The notes: generated from the letters alone by a model not told the origin. DNA of 64,000 nt from Bradyrhizobium sp. WD16 (GCF_024181725.1 NZ_CP028908.1:2108001-2172000), one strand, 5' to 3'; positions 16,398 to 26,017 are shown, counted from the first letter of the stretch. A program made the numbers and translations.

Positions 16398-17597
16398 TCA
16401 CGCCGCCTGGCGCGGCGCGTCCAGCGCCGCATAGACGCCGCGCTCGAAGCGGGCGAAGGCGTCGAGACACTTGTCGTCGGCGAACGGCAGCACCTGCATC
16501 AGGATCACGCCGCTGACATTGCGCGCCGGATCGATCCAGAAATAGGTGTTGCCGAGTCCGGCCCAGGCGAGGCTGCCGGGGCTGCGCCCCTCCGCTGTCG
16601 TCTCGGTGTTGATCATGAAGCCGAGGCCCCATTTCTTCACCATGCCGGGATAGAGGTCGACATCGTTGGTGGCGAAGGCCACCGCGGAACTGAGCCGGGT
16701 CATCTCCAGTTCGCCGATATGGTTCCGGCCCATCAGGTCCACGGTTTCGGGCTTGAGGATCTGCTCGCCATTGCCGCGGCCGCGGTTGAGGATCATTTGC
16801 GTGAAGGCGATGTAATCGTGCGCGGTGCCGTAGAGGCCGCCGCCGCCCATGTGGAATTCGGGATCCTGCTCCAGCTCGAACGGCATCGGCTGCAGCGAGC
16901 CGTCCGGCTGGCGGGCATGCATGCCGACGAGACGCGCGCGCATGTTGTCGGTGATCCTGAATCCGGTGTCGCTCATCCCGAGCGGCGCGAGGATGTTGTC
17001 GTGCAGACGGGCGTCGAGCCGCTGGCCGCTCACCGCTTCCACTGCCTTGCCGACGAAGTCGATGTTGCTGCCGTATTCCCAGCGCGTGCCGGGATCGCTC
17101 GCCAGCGGCGTCCGCAGCGCGGCATTGCGGCAGCTGATGATACCCGGCGTGCCCGTCGCCTCGAGATAGCGCGCCATGTCGCCGTTCCACATGTCGTAGC
17201 AGAATCCGGCGGTGTGGGTCATGAGTTGCCGCAGCGTGATCGGCGAGCGCGCCGGCCGCAATTGCGGTCTGCCCTCAGCGTTGAAACCGTCGAGAACCTT
17301 GATGTCGGCGAGCTCGGGCAGGATGCCGCCGATCGGATCGTCGAGCGATAGCCGGCCCTGCTCGACGAGCTGCATTGCTCCGGCGCAGGTCACCGCCTTG
17401 GTCATGGAGGCAATCCAGAACACGCTGTCCGGCGTCATCGCGGCGCCGGTTCCGAGATCCCGGCTGCCGAAGGCGCCTTCATAGAGAATGTCCTCGGCGT
17501 TGGCCGCAACCGCGACGATGCCGGGGACGGCGCCGCTGGCGGTGGCCTGAGAAAAGTCCTGGTCGATCGCCGTCGGGGTGAGACTCGCTGACGACAT
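16398..17597 (-). CDS. serine hydrolase of the class C beta-lactamase / family VIII esterase type
   Basis: A 399-residue hydrolase of the beta-lactamase superfamily. The nucleophile motif is SMTK (S64, K67) in FWIASMTKAVTCAG, and the second catalytic Tyr is probably Y175 in RWEYGSNIDFVGKAVE. No Sec signal peptide is seen at the chosen start, so it is more likely a cytosolic esterase such as EstB than a periplasmic beta-lactamase. Start ATG at 17597 has a strong AGGGAGG site; the open frame to 17879 lacks a better start. It stands alone and its substrate is unknown. Confidence 0.87.
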   Translation of the reverse strand: MSSASLTPTAIDQDFSQATASGAVPGIVAVAANAEDILYEGAFGSRDLGTGAAMTPDSVFWIASMTKAVTCAGAMQLVEQGRLSLDDPIGGILPELADIKVLDGFNAEGRPQLRPARSPITLRQLMTHTAGFCYDMWNGDMARYLEATGTPGIISCRNAALRTPLASDPGTRWEYGSNIDFVGKAVEAVSGQRLDARLHDNILAPLGMSDTGFRITDNMRARLVGMHARQPDGSLQPMPFELEQDPEFHMGGGGLYGTAHDYIAFTQMILNRGRGNGEQILKPETVDLMGRNHIGELEMTRLSSAVAFATNDVDLYPGMVKKWGLGFMINTETTAEGRSPGSLAWAGLGNTYFWIDPARNVSGVILMQVLPFADDKCLDAFARFERGVYAALDAPRQAA

Positions 17598-18022
17598 CGG
17601 GCGCCTCCCTGCGTGCTGGTTATGGTTGGCGCGATTGTCTCCCTGCGTTTGCGTGCCGGCAAGGGGAATGCCCGCCGTGAGCGGTGCTGCATTGCGGCGC
17701 GATTCATTGTCGCAATGTCGCGGTGGAACCAGGTCTGCGCCGATCGAATTGCGTTCATGAACCGAATTGCGTCGGCGATATTGTGTGGGCGGCCGTGAGC
17801 ACCACCTTGCGTTGCATCGTCCTGCGAAAACTGGTGCCGCATGAATCATACTGCCTGCAATCGAGCATGGCCGTCCCAATTGCGGCGGCGCCGTTCATGG
17901 CGCATTCACGTTTTCACCAATAGCCTGCGGCGAGGATCATCAAGACTGTCGACTGCGGCATCGCATCGGCCTTGACGTTGCGGTGTCTCGACCAGGAATT
18001 CCGTAGGCAAGGAGTCCGCGAC
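17598..18022. other. intergenic stretch, no gene recognised
   Basis: These 425 bp separate the divergent hydrolase gene from the small secreted proteins and probably hold promoters for both. Open frames present are short and lack recognisable protein features. No palindromic module or terminator hairpin was seen. The stretch 17770-17930 is less GC-rich than its surroundings. Confidence 0.5.
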
Positions 18023-18295
18023 ATGAAACTCGTCAGCATAAGACACCTCTCCGCTCTCTTCGCCGTCGCTGCCCTCGTGCTGCTGGCGGCGCCGACGCAA
18101 CGCGCCCAGGCACTGTCGCTCGCCACACCCGGCATCGCGACCTCGAACGACTCCGAAGCGCTCGGCATGACGACCCAGGTGCATTGGCGCCACTACCATC
18201 ATCGCCACTGGCGGCGGCATTATTATTACCATCACCGGCATTACTGGCATCCCTATCGCCACTACTACCACCATCGTCATTACCGCTACTACTGA
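18023..18295 (+). CDS. small secreted His/Tyr/Arg-rich protein
   Basis: A 90-residue product. A Sec-type signal peptide (MKLVSIRHLSALFAVAALVL, cleavage near AQA at about 33) is followed by a short linker. The tail from about residue 52 is almost only His, Tyr, Arg and Trp, with about 14 histidines in 40 residues (for example HWRHYHHRHWRRHYYYHH). A good AAGGAG site lies before the ATG. Such tails can bind metals, but no function can be assigned. It is the first of four consecutive small secreted-protein genes. Confidence 0.75.
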   Translation: MKLVSIRHLSALFAVAALVLLAAPTQRAQALSLATPGIATSNDSEALGMTTQVHWRHYHHRHWRRHYYYHHRHYWHPYRHYYHHRHYRYY

Positions 18296-18356
18296 GCGCT
18301 GCCCGGCGAGTGAATAGCCGAGCTCCTTGGCGGCGAACCTCAACCGTGGGGATGAG

Positions 18357-18794
18357 ATGAAATCATTTGTGGATTGGCTGGGCCTGGTCGCGGTTGCCGC
18401 TCTGATGACGCTCGCGGTTGCACCTCGGCAGGCCGAGGCGATGACGGCCTCCCCGGCGGGTCTGGTGAACGCGGCGAAGCGGGTCGGCGCGGGAGGGATC
18501 ATTCCGGCCCGCGTCGTCATGGGCCATGGCTTTCACACCTATGGCGGCGGCGGTGGTGGATATGGCGGTGGCGGCCACTTCTATGGTGGCGGCGGCCACT
18601 ATTACGGAGGCGGCGGCCACTTCTACGGCGGCGGCTATCGCTGGCGGCCGCACTACTACGGTCGCAGCTTCTACTATGGGCCGAGCTATTACTACGGATC
18701 GGGCTATTATCCCTATCCGCGGCGCTGCCGCGTGGTGTGGACATATTACGGGCCGCGCCGCATCTGCCGCTGGCACCGTCCCTGGTATTGGTGA
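18357..18794 (+). CDS. secreted Gly/Tyr/His-rich repeat protein
   Basis: A 145-residue product. The signal peptide (FVDWLGLVAVAALMTLAVA, cleavage near AEA) is followed by a conserved block, MTASPAGLVNAAKR...GAGGIIPARVVMGHGFHTYG. A glycine-rich stretch comes next, with three GGGHFYG-type 7-residue repeats, then a Tyr/Pro/Arg-rich C-terminus with two cysteines (PRRCRVVWTYYGPRRICRW). The opening block and cysteine tail are shared with the protein at 19667-20098, so the two are paralogues. The role is unknown; an envelope or extracellular location is inferred. Confidence 0.78.
   Translation: MKSFVDWLGLVAVAALMTLAVAPRQAEAMTASPAGLVNAAKRVGAGGIIPARVVMGHGFHTYGGGGGGYGGGGHFYGGGGHYYGGGGHFYGGGYRWRPHYYGRSFYYGPSYYYGSGYYPYPRRCRVVWTYYGPRRICRWHRPWYW
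18565..18627 (+). repeat. three tandem 21-bp units coding GGGHFYG repeats
   Basis: Three consecutive 21-bp units of the form GGNGGNGGCGGCCACTWYTAY encode Gly-Gly-Gly-Gly-His-Phe/Tyr-Tyr inside the 18357-18794 gene. Third-base differences between units show that they are not a very recent slippage product. Confidence 0.75.
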
Positions 18795-18895
18795 GGGCCT
18801 CGCGCCGCGGCTCCGATGCTAACATCGCGCAGCACGATCGCCTGAACGCGGTCGTGCTGTCGGCGCGTGTCGGATCACTCGCAGGGAGTTCGATC

Positions 18896-19288
18896 ATGGT
18901 CAGGAGATTGGGTGCGCTTGGCGCCATGGCGCTGATCGCCGCGGCCGTCGCGATGAAGCCGGCGCAGGCCGCGCCGCCGGTGGCGACACCGTCGCCGGGC
19001 TATGACGCGCGGCTGCAGGAGAGTCGCAAGCCGGATGCGGCAAAGCCGGAAGCCAACAAGCCGGACGTGAGCAGTCCCGAGACGAAGAAGCCGGCCATGA
19101 AGAAAAGGTCGCGGCGGGCAATTCATCGACAGGTGTGGCGCGGTGCGCAGGTCTATGACGAAGCGGCGCCGGGTCCGCCCTATCCGCCGTATCCCTATTA
19201 CGAAGCCCGGCCGGAATATTATCGGCCATACCCCTATTATGGTCCCGTGATCCCGCTCTACGGCTTTGGCTTCGAATTCGGCTGGTAA
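18896..19288 (+). CDS. small secreted Lys/Pro- and Tyr-rich protein
   Basis: A 130-residue product. The signal peptide MVRRLGALGAMALIAAAVAM ends at AQA (about residue 25). The middle is a charged Lys/Pro/Glu repeat-like region (ESRKPDAAKPEANKPDVSSP, then KKPAMKKRSRR). The C-terminus is Pro/Tyr-rich (GPPYPPYPYYEARPEYYRPY). It has a GGGAG site before the ATG and no cysteines. It resembles the low-complexity envelope proteins common in Bradyrhizobiaceae; I do not recognise a named family. Confidence 0.75.
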   Translation: MVRRLGALGAMALIAAAVAMKPAQAAPPVATPSPGYDARLQESRKPDAAKPEANKPDVSSPETKKPAMKKRSRRAIHRQVWRGAQVYDEAAPGPPYPPYPYYEARPEYYRPYPYYGPVIPLYGFGFEFGW

Positions 19289-19666
19289 GGCCCGCGCAGG
19301 CTGAGCGCCGCGCGTGCTGCCCCGCCATTGAGAGTCGAAGCGCCTGTGCCCATCCAATCTTCGTGAGCCAGTGTGAGGATCTCAGCGGTGGTGACCTGCG
19401 ATGGTTGTGTGACGAGCGCCTATCACCACTGCGCGTTGCGCTCTGCTGCGACAACACGTCCCACATCGGTCACCTTCTCCGTAGTCAGGCGCATCGGCGC
19501 CATTTCCGCCGCATTCGCGTTCCAGCACCTATCCGGATCGTTCGACCGGATCGCTGTCGCTGGCGTCAATATCACTGGCGCTTCGGCCCTTTCATCAGCC
19601 ACTGGACCATCATCCATCGAGCCGCGTTGGTCGGACCTCCGCGGCTCTGCCAATCGTGAGGTAGTT
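19289..19666. other. intergenic stretch, no gene recognised
   Basis: These 378 bp lie between the third and fourth secreted-protein genes. A plus-strand frame in phase with the 19667 gene runs upstream as far as 19373, but its residues do not look like a signal sequence or a domain, and an ATG with a clear leader follows at 19667. No repeat or terminator was seen; a promoter for the fourth gene is likely here. Confidence 0.4.
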
Positions 19667-20098
19667 ATGAGACAGCACATCAACTGGCCGGGCGCGCTCG
19701 CGTTTGCCGCCCTGATGACGATCGCGGCCGCACCGCGCCAGGCCGGTGCCATGACCGCATCGCCGGTCGCCGTCGCCGGGATGACGAAAGATCGCGGCGC
19801 TGGGGCGATCATTCCCGTTCGCGATGTTATCGGCCATGGCTTCCAGCCCTATGGCGCTGGCGCTGGCGCTGGCGGCGGCGCGACCCCGTCCTATGATGGC
19901 CGTCGCGACCGTGATGAGGATCGCGGCTATGGGCCGCGCCGTCGCGTTCGGCCGTACTATGACGATCGGCCGAGCTACTACGATGGGCCGCGCTATTACG
20001 ATCAGCCGAACTATGACGGCGGTCCCCGTTATTATTCCTATCCGCGTCGCTGCCGCGACGTGTGGACCGATTACGGGCCGCGCCGTATCTGCCGCTGA
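19667..20098 (+). CDS. secreted Tyr/Asp/Arg-rich protein, paralogue of 18357-18794
   Basis: A 143-residue product. The signal peptide INWPGALAFAALMTIAAAPR ends at AGA and is followed by MTASPVAVAGMTKDRGAGAI, then IPVRDVIGHGFQPYG, closely matching the upstream paralogue. The middle is acidic and Tyr-rich (RPYYDDRPSYYDGPRYY) instead of Gly/His-rich. The tail PRRCRDVWTDYGPRRICR keeps the two cysteines in the same context. The conserved ends with a freely diverged middle suggest that the ends carry the function. Start ATG at 19667, with GAGGTAG upstream. Confidence 0.78.
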   Translation: MRQHINWPGALAFAALMTIAAAPRQAGAMTASPVAVAGMTKDRGAGAIIPVRDVIGHGFQPYGAGAGAGGGATPSYDGRRDRDEDRGYGPRRRVRPYYDDRPSYYDGPRYYDQPNYDGGPRYYSYPRRCRDVWTDYGPRRICR

Positions 20099-20193
20099 GG
20101 AAGGACGAGGTCCGGACGGCGACGTTCCGCGTCGGCGGCATTCGCGCCGGCGATGCGAGGCAGTTAGAAACGGTGTGACAAAGAGACGATGTG

Positions 20194-20222
20194 AAAAAAG
20201 GCGCCCCGGTTTGCGGGGCGCC
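20194..20222 (-). terminator. intrinsic terminator of leuC
   Basis: On the minus strand GGCGCCCC pairs with GGGGCGCC around a 7-nt loop and is followed by a run of six T. It lies 35 bp beyond the leuC stop, in the right orientation. The convergent plus-strand gene at 19667 ends 95 bp away. Confidence 0.88.
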
Positions 20223-20256
20223 TGTTTCGCTTTTGCTGGAGTGAGATGTCGCGGCT

Positions 20257-21681
20257 TCAGCGCCAGTCGCGGATGTCGACGAAATGCCCGGCGATCGCCG
20301 CCGCGGCGGCCATGGCCGGCGACACCAGATGGGTGCGGCCCTTGAAGCCCTGGCGGCCCTCGAAATTGCGGTTCGAGGTCGAGGCGCAGCGCTCTTCCGG
20401 CCGCAGCTTGTCCGGGTTCATGGCGAGGCACATCGAGCAGCCCGGTTCGCGCCATTCGAAGCCGGCGTTCTTGAAGATCTTGTCGAGCCCTTCGGCCTCG
20501 GCCTGCTCCTTGACGAGGCCGGAGCCCGGCACCACCAGGGCGTTGACGTTGGCGTTGACCTTGCGGTCGCCGATCATCTTCGCGGCGGCGCGCAGGTCCT
20601 CGATGCGGCCATTGGTGCAGGAGCCGATGAAGACCCGGTCGAGCTTGATGTCGGTGATCTTCGTGCCGGCGGTCAGGCCCATATAGGCCAGCGCCCGATG
20701 CTTGGAGGCGCGCTTGGTCTCTTCGGCGATCTCGTCCGGATTGGGCACCACGCCGGCCACCGAGACGACGTCCTCGGGCGACGTGCCCCAGGTCACGATC
20801 GGCGGCAGCTTGGCGGCGTCGAGGCGGATCTCGGCGTCGAAATAGGCGCCGTCGTCGGTGCGCAGCGTTTCCCAGTAACGCTGCGCCGCGTCCCAGGCGG
20901 CGCCCTTCGGCGCCTTCGGCCGGTCCTTGAGCCAGGCGAAAGCCTTCTCGTCCGGGGCGATGAGACCGGCGCGGGCGCCGCCCTCGATCGACATGTTGCA
21001 GACGGTCATGCGGCCTTCCATCGACAGCGCGCGGATGGCTTCGCCGGCGTATTCCAGCACGTGGCCGGTGCCGCCGGCGGTGCCGATCTCGCCGATGATG
21101 GCGAGGATGATGTCCTTGGCGGTGACACCGTCCGGCAATTTGCCATCGACGGTGACCCGCATGTTCTTCGCCTTCTTCTGGATCAGGGTCTGGGTCGCCA
21201 GTACGTGTTCGACCTCGGACGTGCCGATGCCGTGCGCCAGCGCGCCGAAGGCGCCGTGGGTCGAGGTGTGGCTGTCGCCGCAGACGATGGTCGAGCCGGG
21301 CAGCGTGAAGCCCTGCTCGGGCCCGATGATGTGGACGATGCCCTGCCGCTTGTCGAACTCGTTGTAATATTCGATGTCGAAGTCGCGGGCGTTCTCCGCC
21401 AGCGTCCTGATCTGCTCGGCGCTTTCCGGATCAGGATTGGGCTTGGTGCGGTCGGTGGTCGGCACATTGTGATCGACCACCGCCAGCGTCTTCTGCGGCG
21501 CGCGGACCTTGCGGCCGCTGGTGCGCAGGCCTTCGAAGGCCTGCGGCGAGGTCACCTCGTGGACGAGATGGCGGTCGATATAGATGAGACAGGTGCCGTC
21601 CGGCTGTTCGTCGACCAGATGGTCGTTCCAGATCTTGTCGTACAGCGTGGTCGGCGCGGAAGACTTCTTGGCGGAGGACAT
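20257..21681 (-). CDS. leuC: 3-isopropylmalate dehydratase large subunit
   Basis: Aconitase-family 4Fe-4S enzyme that isomerises 2- to 3-isopropylmalate in leucine synthesis, with the LeuD small subunit encoded at 27461-28066. Length is 474 residues. It begins with [20 protein letters not shown]. Cluster-binding cysteines are in the [18 protein letters not shown] block and in the late pair [13 protein letters not shown]. The signature [19 protein letters not shown] is present. leuC and leuD are separated by about 6 kb of ribosome and SRP genes, as in relatives. A clear terminator follows. Confidence 0.97.
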   Translation of the reverse strand: MSSAKKSSAPTTLYDKIWNDHLVDEQPDGTCLIYIDRHLVHEVTSPQAFEGLRTSGRKVRAPQKTLAVVDHNVPTTDRTKPNPDPESAEQIRTLAENARDFDIEYYNEFDKRQGIVHIIGPEQGFTLPGSTIVCGDSHTSTHGAFGALAHGIGTSEVEHVLATQTLIQKKAKNMRVTVDGKLPDGVTAKDIILAIIGEIGTAGGTGHVLEYAGEAIRALSMEGRMTVCNMSIEGGARAGLIAPDEKAFAWLKDRPKAPKGAAWDAAQRYWETLRTDDGAYFDAEIRLDAAKLPPIVTWGTSPEDVVSVAGVVPNPDEIAEETKRASKHRALAYMGLTAGTKITDIKLDRVFIGSCTNGRIEDLRAAAKMIGDRKVNANVNALVVPGSGLVKEQAEAEGLDKIFKNAGFEWREPGCSMCLAMNPDKLRPEERCASTSNRNFEGRQGFKGRTHLVSPAMAAAAAIAGHFVDIRDWR

Positions 21682-22024
21682 GGTTCAGGCCTCGAGGAAA
21701 TTGCGGAGATCATCAACGGGACAAAGGGCCGGCACGCGCGCCGGCGGGCGACGTCAGGCGCGTCGAAGCTGCAGCGACGTCGTGAAGCGGCCGAAGAACC
21801 GCCAGGGCAGACGGCTGCGGTCGTCGAGCACAACCCGTGCCGCCGCGCCACCCACCTGATGTGCCGAATAGTGAAGCATCTGGTCTTCTACCACAGCGGC
21901 GAGCGGCCGGACAATCAAAGCGACGACACCGCCATGCGGCGGGCCGAGGGCCCGGCCGAAGCCGCTGCGCCGACCCGATCGCCTGTGTTCCACCGTTCCG
22001 TGCGCCGTAAACAGAAAGCGCAAA
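21682..22024. other. leuC-rplS interval, only an unsupported short frame
   Basis: The stretch upstream of leuC presumably holds its promoter. A minus-strand frame at 21754-22023 could encode 89 residues (MRFLFTAHGTVEHRRSGRRS at its start; HQVGGAAARVVLDDRSRLPW later). It shows no signal peptide, domain or clear ribosome binding site, and it begins inside the rplS terminator region. I do not call it a gene. Confidence 0.4.
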
Positions 22025-22054
22025 AAGAAAAAGCGCGGCTCGATGAGCCGCGCT
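22025..22054 (-). terminator. intrinsic terminator of rplS
   Basis: A perfect 10-bp stem (AGCGCGGCTC with GAGCCGCGCT) and a 3-nt loop. On the minus strand it is followed by TTTTTCTTTTTG. It begins 27 bp after the rplS stop. Confidence 0.9.
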
Positions 22055-22080
22055 GATTTCGTTCCTCAGGGTCGCGAGCG

Positions 22081-22461
22081 TTACTGGCCGACGGCCTGCT
22101 GGCGATCCTGCTTCTCGACGATGCGGGCCGATTTGCCGCGCAGGTTGCGCAGGTAGTAGAGCTTGGCGCGACGCACCTTGCCGCGACGCACCACCTTGAT
22201 GGCGTCGATCATCGGCGAATACAGCGGGAAGACGCGCTCGACGCCCTCGCCGTATGAAATCTTGCGGACAGTGAAGCTCTGGTGAATGCCACCGCCCTGA
22301 CGGCCGATGCAGACGCCTTCGTAGGCCTGCACGCGGGTGCGGTCGCCTTCCTTGACCTTGACATTGACGATCACGGTATCGCCCGGACCGAAGTCCGGAA
22401 TCTCCCGACCGGCGGACAGCTTGTCGAGCTGCTCTTTCTCGAGCTGCTGGATCAGGTTCAT
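22081..22461 (-). CDS. rplS: 50S ribosomal protein L19
   Basis: Structural protein of the large subunit at the 30S interface, 126 residues. It opens [20 protein letters not shown] and contains [20 protein letters not shown] and the signature [21 protein letters not shown] short C-terminal tail ([10 protein letters not shown]) is usual in this group. Start ATG at 22461; the frame to 22503 adds a leader not found in L19. It is followed by a strong terminator and preceded by trmD. Confidence 0.98.
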   Translation of the reverse strand: MNLIQQLEKEQLDKLSAGREIPDFGPGDTVIVNVKVKEGDRTRVQAYEGVCIGRQGGGIHQSFTVRKISYGEGVERVFPLYSPMIDAIKVVRRGKVRRAKLYYLRNLRGKSARIVEKQDRQQAVGQ

Positions 22462-22558
22462 TGTGAAATCTCCATCGGCGGCGCTCCCGTCGGTGGGGCG
22501 CAATCATCCATTCATCTGGGTGGATTGGGCGCTGCTATACGGCATGGCGGGACCTTTG

Positions 22559-23311
22559 TCACCCGTCCGTCGTGTTTTTTGGCCCCTTTTTGGCCGGCGC
22601 TTCGTCGCTCCGCCGCGCCCACAGGTCGGGACGGCGGGATTTGGTTAAAGCTTCCGCCTCGCTGCGCCGCCAGGCCGCGATTTTGGCATGATCGCCGGAC
22701 AAGAGTACCGCCGGGATCAGCCGGCCTTCGAACTCCTGGGGACGGGTATATTGCGGATATTCCAGCAGGCCGTCGGAAAAACTCTCGTCTTCTCCAGAGC
22801 TTAAGCGCCCCATGACGCCGGGCAGCAAGCGCACGCAGGCGTCCAGGACCGTCATGGCCGCGATTTCGCCGCCGGACAGCACATAATCGCCGATGGAGAC
22901 CTCGCTGAGGTGCCTCGCCTCGATCACCCGCTGGTCGATGCCTTCGAAGCGGCCACAGACGATCAGCGGAGCGGGCCCCTGCGCCAGTTCCCGTACCAGG
23001 TTCTGTGTCAGGGGGGCGCCGCGCGGGCTCATCAGGAGGCGCGGCTGGCCGGGGGCGGCGACTGCATCGATCGCCCGCGCCAGCACATCGGCCCGCAGCA
23101 CCATGCCCGGGCCGCCGCCGGCCGGGGTGTCGTCGACGCTGCGGTGGCGGTCGAGGGCATATTCGCGGATGTCGTGGGCATCGAGCGCCCAGATGCCGCT
23201 GGCGAGCGCCCGGCCGGCGAGGCTTAGGCCTAATGGTCCCGGAAACATCTCCGGGAACAGGGTCAGCACCGTGGCGCGCCAGGGTGCGGTGGTCGGTGAA
23301 GTCGTCGTCAT
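22559..23311 (-). CDS. trmD: tRNA (guanine-N1-)-methyltransferase
   Basis: SPOUT methyltransferase that forms m1G37 in tRNA and so guards the reading frame. Of 250 residues, the N-terminal [20 protein letters not shown] is typical. The trefoil-knot SAM site includes [17 protein letters not shown] (about 115-130) and [20 protein letters not shown]. The C-terminal helix bundle contains [20 protein letters not shown]. It sits in the standard rpsP-rimM-trmD-rplS order. Confidence 0.97.
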   Translation of the reverse strand: MTTTSPTTAPWRATVLTLFPEMFPGPLGLSLAGRALASGIWALDAHDIREYALDRHRSVDDTPAGGGPGMVLRADVLARAIDAVAAPGQPRLLMSPRGAPLTQNLVRELAQGPAPLIVCGRFEGIDQRVIEARHLSEVSIGDYVLSGGEIAAMTVLDACVRLLPGVMGRLSSGEDESFSDGLLEYPQYTRPQEFEGRLIPAVLLSGDHAKIAAWRRSEAEALTKSRRPDLWARRSDEAPAKKGPKNTTDG

Positions 23312-23360
23312 GGCGCGGCAAACTGGCGCGTCAAAGGCGCGGCGTCAAACAGCGTGATCG

Positions 23361-23888
23361 TCAAGCCGCGCCCGGCTCATCGCCTTCGATCTCGCCGGGT
23401 GGCACCACGACGATACGGCCGCCGGCGATGTCCACGGTCGGTACCACCGCGTCCGTAAACGGCAGCAACAGGCTGGCGCCGCGGGGCGGGGCGATCTCGA
23501 TGATGTCACCGGCACCGAAATTATGCATCGCGATGACGCGGCCGAGCGGCGCGCCGGCGTCGCTGACGGCTTCGAGGCCGATCAGGTCGGCATGGTAATA
23601 CTCGCCCTCTTCCGGTGCCGGCAGCCTCTCGCGCGGCACGTAGAGCTCGAGGCCGTTGAGGCCCTCGGCATCGGTTCGGCTGGCGACGCCCTTGAGGGTT
23701 GCGACCAGGAAGCCCTTGCCTTCGCGGGCGCGTGTCACCTCGAATTGGCGGCTGCCGTCGCTGGTGGAGAGCGGGCCGTATTGGGTCACCGCGAAGGGGT
23801 CCTCGGTGAACGGCCACAGCTTGACCTCGCCGCGCACGCCATGCGCGGCGCCGATCCTGGCGACACAGATTTTGGTATCCTTCGCCAT
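23361..23888 (-). CDS. rimM: 16S rRNA processing protein RimM
   Basis: Assembly factor for the 30S head that binds S19. It has 175 residues with an N-terminal RimM domain ([20 protein letters not shown]) and a C-terminal PRC-barrel ([20 protein letters not shown], ending near [13 protein letters not shown]). Start ATG at 23888. The frame stays open to 24032, but that stretch is dispersed-repeat DNA and is not coding. The neighbours are rpsP upstream, beyond the repeat block, and trmD downstream. Confidence 0.95.
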   Translation of the reverse strand: MAKDTKICVARIGAAHGVRGEVKLWPFTEDPFAVTQYGPLSTSDGSRQFEVTRAREGKGFLVATLKGVASRTDAEGLNGLELYVPRERLPAPEEGEYYHADLIGLEAVSDAGAPLGRVIAMHNFGAGDIIEIAPPRGASLLLPFTDAVVPTVDIAGGRIVVVPPGEIEGDEPGAA

Positions 23889-23927
23889 TGCTCGCGCGGT
23901 TTTGCTGATTGCCGATCTTAAGAGCCC

Positions 23928-24088
23928 GTCATGGCCGGGCTTGTCCCGGCCATCCACGTCGCTCCTTGCTGTCAATACTGCAAAGACGTGGATGCCCGCG
24001 ACCGGTCTTCGCCTTCGGCTTCGACCCGGCACAATGGCTGGGCGCGCCGAAGCTTCTTAGCGAAGGCGGGCGAGCGCGGACATGACGA
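23928..24088. repeat. composite repeat block: REP palindrome plus 101-bp repeat copy 2
   Basis: The first part is a REP-like palindrome ATGGCCGGG...CCCGGCCAT (23931-23953). CCACGTC (23954 on) pairs with GACGTGG about 30 bp later. The second part, 23988-24088, is a copy of the 101-bp repeat at 16266-16366. The block lies between rpsP and rimM and generates the false extension of the rimM frame. Confidence 0.8.
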
Positions 24089-24108
24089 AGAAAAGTGGCG
24101 GACCGCGG

Positions 24109-24426
24109 TTACGCCGCGGCGGCCTTGCGCTCCTTGCGAGGCACGGCCTTTTCCGGGTTGTTGCGCGACGGGCGTTTGGCAATGCCGGCGGCGTCGAGGA
24201 AGCGCAGCACGCGATCGGACGGCTGGGCGCCCTTGGCGAGCCACGCCTTCACCTTCTCGACGTCGAGCTTGAGGCGCGCCTCGTTGTCCTTGGGCAGCAG
24301 CGGATTGAAATGGCCGAGGCGCTCGATGAAGCGGCCGTCACGGGGAAAGCGCGAGTCGGCGACGACGACGTGATAGACCGGACGCTTCTTGGTGCCGGCT
24401 CGGGCGAGGCGGATGACGACGGACAT
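24109..24426 (-). CDS. rpsP: 30S ribosomal protein S16
   Basis: A 105-residue primary-assembly protein of the small subunit. It begins [20 protein letters not shown] with [20 protein letters not shown], the S16 signature. The tail after residue 80 is Ala/Arg/Lys-rich ([18 protein letters not shown]), as in other Hyphomicrobiales. Start ATG at 24426; ffh ends 55 bp upstream, so the two may be co-transcribed. Confidence 0.98.
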   Translation of the reverse strand: MSVVIRLARAGTKKRPVYHVVVADSRFPRDGRFIERLGHFNPLLPKDNEARLKLDVEKVKAWLAKGAQPSDRVLRFLDAAGIAKRPSRNNPEKAVPRKERKAAAA

Positions 24427-24481
24427 TCTTAAGTTCTCCTTGGAATGGCGATGATCGGTTGACGGGTGAAAATCAGTAAGC

Positions 24482-26017
24482 TCACTTCTTCTTGCCGAAG
24501 CCCGGAAAACCTCCGAGGCCCGGCAAAGTCGGTTTGCCGAGGCCCGGCAGGCCCGGCAGTCCGGACGGCGAGCCGCCCGGAAAATCCTTCGGCAGCGACG
24601 GCATGCCCTGAGGCAACCCGCCCGGCATCTTCTCGGCCATGGCCTTCATCTGTTCCGGCGACGGCATGCCGCCGCCGAAGCCCATGGCCTGGGCGAGACC
24701 GGCGAGCGGTCCGCGCTTGCCGCTGCTCATGGCCTTCATCATGTCGGCCATGGTGCGATGCATCTTCAGAAGCTTGTTGATCTCCTCGACCTTGACCCCG
24801 GCGCCGGCGGCGACGCGCTTCTTGCGGCTGGCCTTGAGGATATCGGGATTGCGGCGCTCGGCTCGCGTCATCGAGTCGATGATCGCGACCTGACGCTTGA
24901 CCACCTTCTCGTCGAGATTGGCGGCGGCGATCTGGTTCTTCATCTTGGCGATGCCGGGCATCAGCCCCATCAGGCCGCTGAGCCCGCCCATGTTCTGCAT
25001 CTGCAGCAGCTGGTCACGCAGGTCCGACAGGTCGAACTGGCCCTTGCGCATCTTCTCGGCGGCGCGGGCGGCCTTTTCGGCGTCGATATTGGCCGCGGCC
25101 TTCTCCACCAGCGAGACCACGTCGCCCATGCCGAGAATGCGGCCGGCGATGCGGTCGGGGTGGAAATCTTCCAGCGCGTCGGTCTTTTCGCCGGTGCCGA
25201 TCAGCTTGATCGGCCGGCCGGTGACCGCGCGCATGGACAGCGCTGCGCCGCCGCGGCCGTCGCCGTCGACGCGGGTCAGCACGATGCCGGTGAGGCCGAC
25301 GCGCTCGTTGAAGGCGCGCGCCACATTGACCGCGTCCTGGCCGGTGAGGGCGTCGGCGACCAGCAGCACTTCGTGCGGCTGGCCGGCGGTCTTCACCTGC
25401 GCCGCCTCCACCATCATCTCTTCATCGAGGGTGGTGCGGCCGGCGGTGTCGAGCAGCACGACGTCATAGCCGCCGAGCTTGGCCGCCTGCAGCGCGCGGC
25501 TGGCGATCTGGGTCGGCATCTGGCCGGCGACGATCGGCAACGTATCGACGCCGACGTCACGGCCGAGCACCGCCAGCTGTTCCATGGCGGCGGGACGGCG
25601 AACGTCGAGGGAGGCCATCAGCACCTTGCGCTTGTCGCGCGTGGTGAGACGGCGGGCGAGCTTGGCGGTGGTGGTGGTCTTGCCCGAGCCCTGCAGGCCG
25701 ACCATCATGATGGCAACCGGCGCCGGGGCATTGAGATCGATGGTCTGGCTGTCGGCGCCGAGCGTGGCGACGAGCTGGTCGTGAACGATCTTCACCACCA
25801 TCTGGCCGGGCGTCACCGACTTGACGACGGTGGCGCCGATCGCCTGCTCACGCACCTTGTCGGTGAATTCGCGCACCACATCGAGCGCGACATCGGCCTC
25901 GAGCAGTGCCCGACGGACTTCGCGCATCGCGGCATCGACATCGGCCTCGGTCAGCGCACCGCGCCGCGTCAGCCGGTCGAGTATGCCCCCGAGCCTTTCC
26001 GACAGGTTGTCGAACAC
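24482..26017 (-). CDS. ffh: signal recognition particle protein Ffh
   Basis: SRP54 GTPase that delivers inner-membrane proteins co-translationally to FtsY. Length is 511 residues. The N domain is [20 protein letters not shown]. The G domain has the P-loop [15 protein letters not shown], the DTAGR motif ([14 protein letters not shown]) and [14 protein letters not shown]. The Met-rich M domain (about 330-460, [20 protein letters not shown]) binds 4.5S RNA. The tail is Pro/Gly/Leu-rich, ending FGKKK. The start is a GTG at 26017 (VFDNL), with GAGAGGA upstream; the longer frame to 26395 is not conserved coding. Confidence 0.97.
   Translation of the reverse strand: MFDNLSERLGGILDRLTRRGALTEADVDAAMREVRRALLEADVALDVVREFTDKVREQAIGATVVKSVTPGQMVVKIVHDQLVATLGADSQTIDLNAPAPVAIMMVGLQGSGKTTTTAKLARRLTTRDKRKVLMASLDVRRPAAMEQLAVLGRDVGVDTLPIVAGQMPTQIASRALQAAKLGGYDVVLLDTAGRTTLDEEMMVEAAQVKTAGQPHEVLLVADALTGQDAVNVARAFNERVGLTGIVLTRVDGDGRGGAALSMRAVTGRPIKLIGTGEKTDALEDFHPDRIAGRILGMGDVVSLVEKAAANIDAEKAARAAEKMRKGQFDLSDLRDQLLQMQNMGGLSGLMGLMPGIAKMKNQIAAANLDEKVVKRQVAIIDSMTRAERRNPDILKASRKKRVAAGAGVKVEEINKLLKMHRTMADMMKAMSSGKRGPLAGLAQAMGFGGGMPSPEQMKAMAEKMPGGLPQGMPSLPKDFPGGSPSGLPGLPGLGKPTLPGLGGFPGFGKKK

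Noticed and set aside
21754-22023. 89-codon frame between leuC and rplS
   Set aside because: There is no ribosome binding site, domain or signal sequence, and it starts in the rplS terminator.
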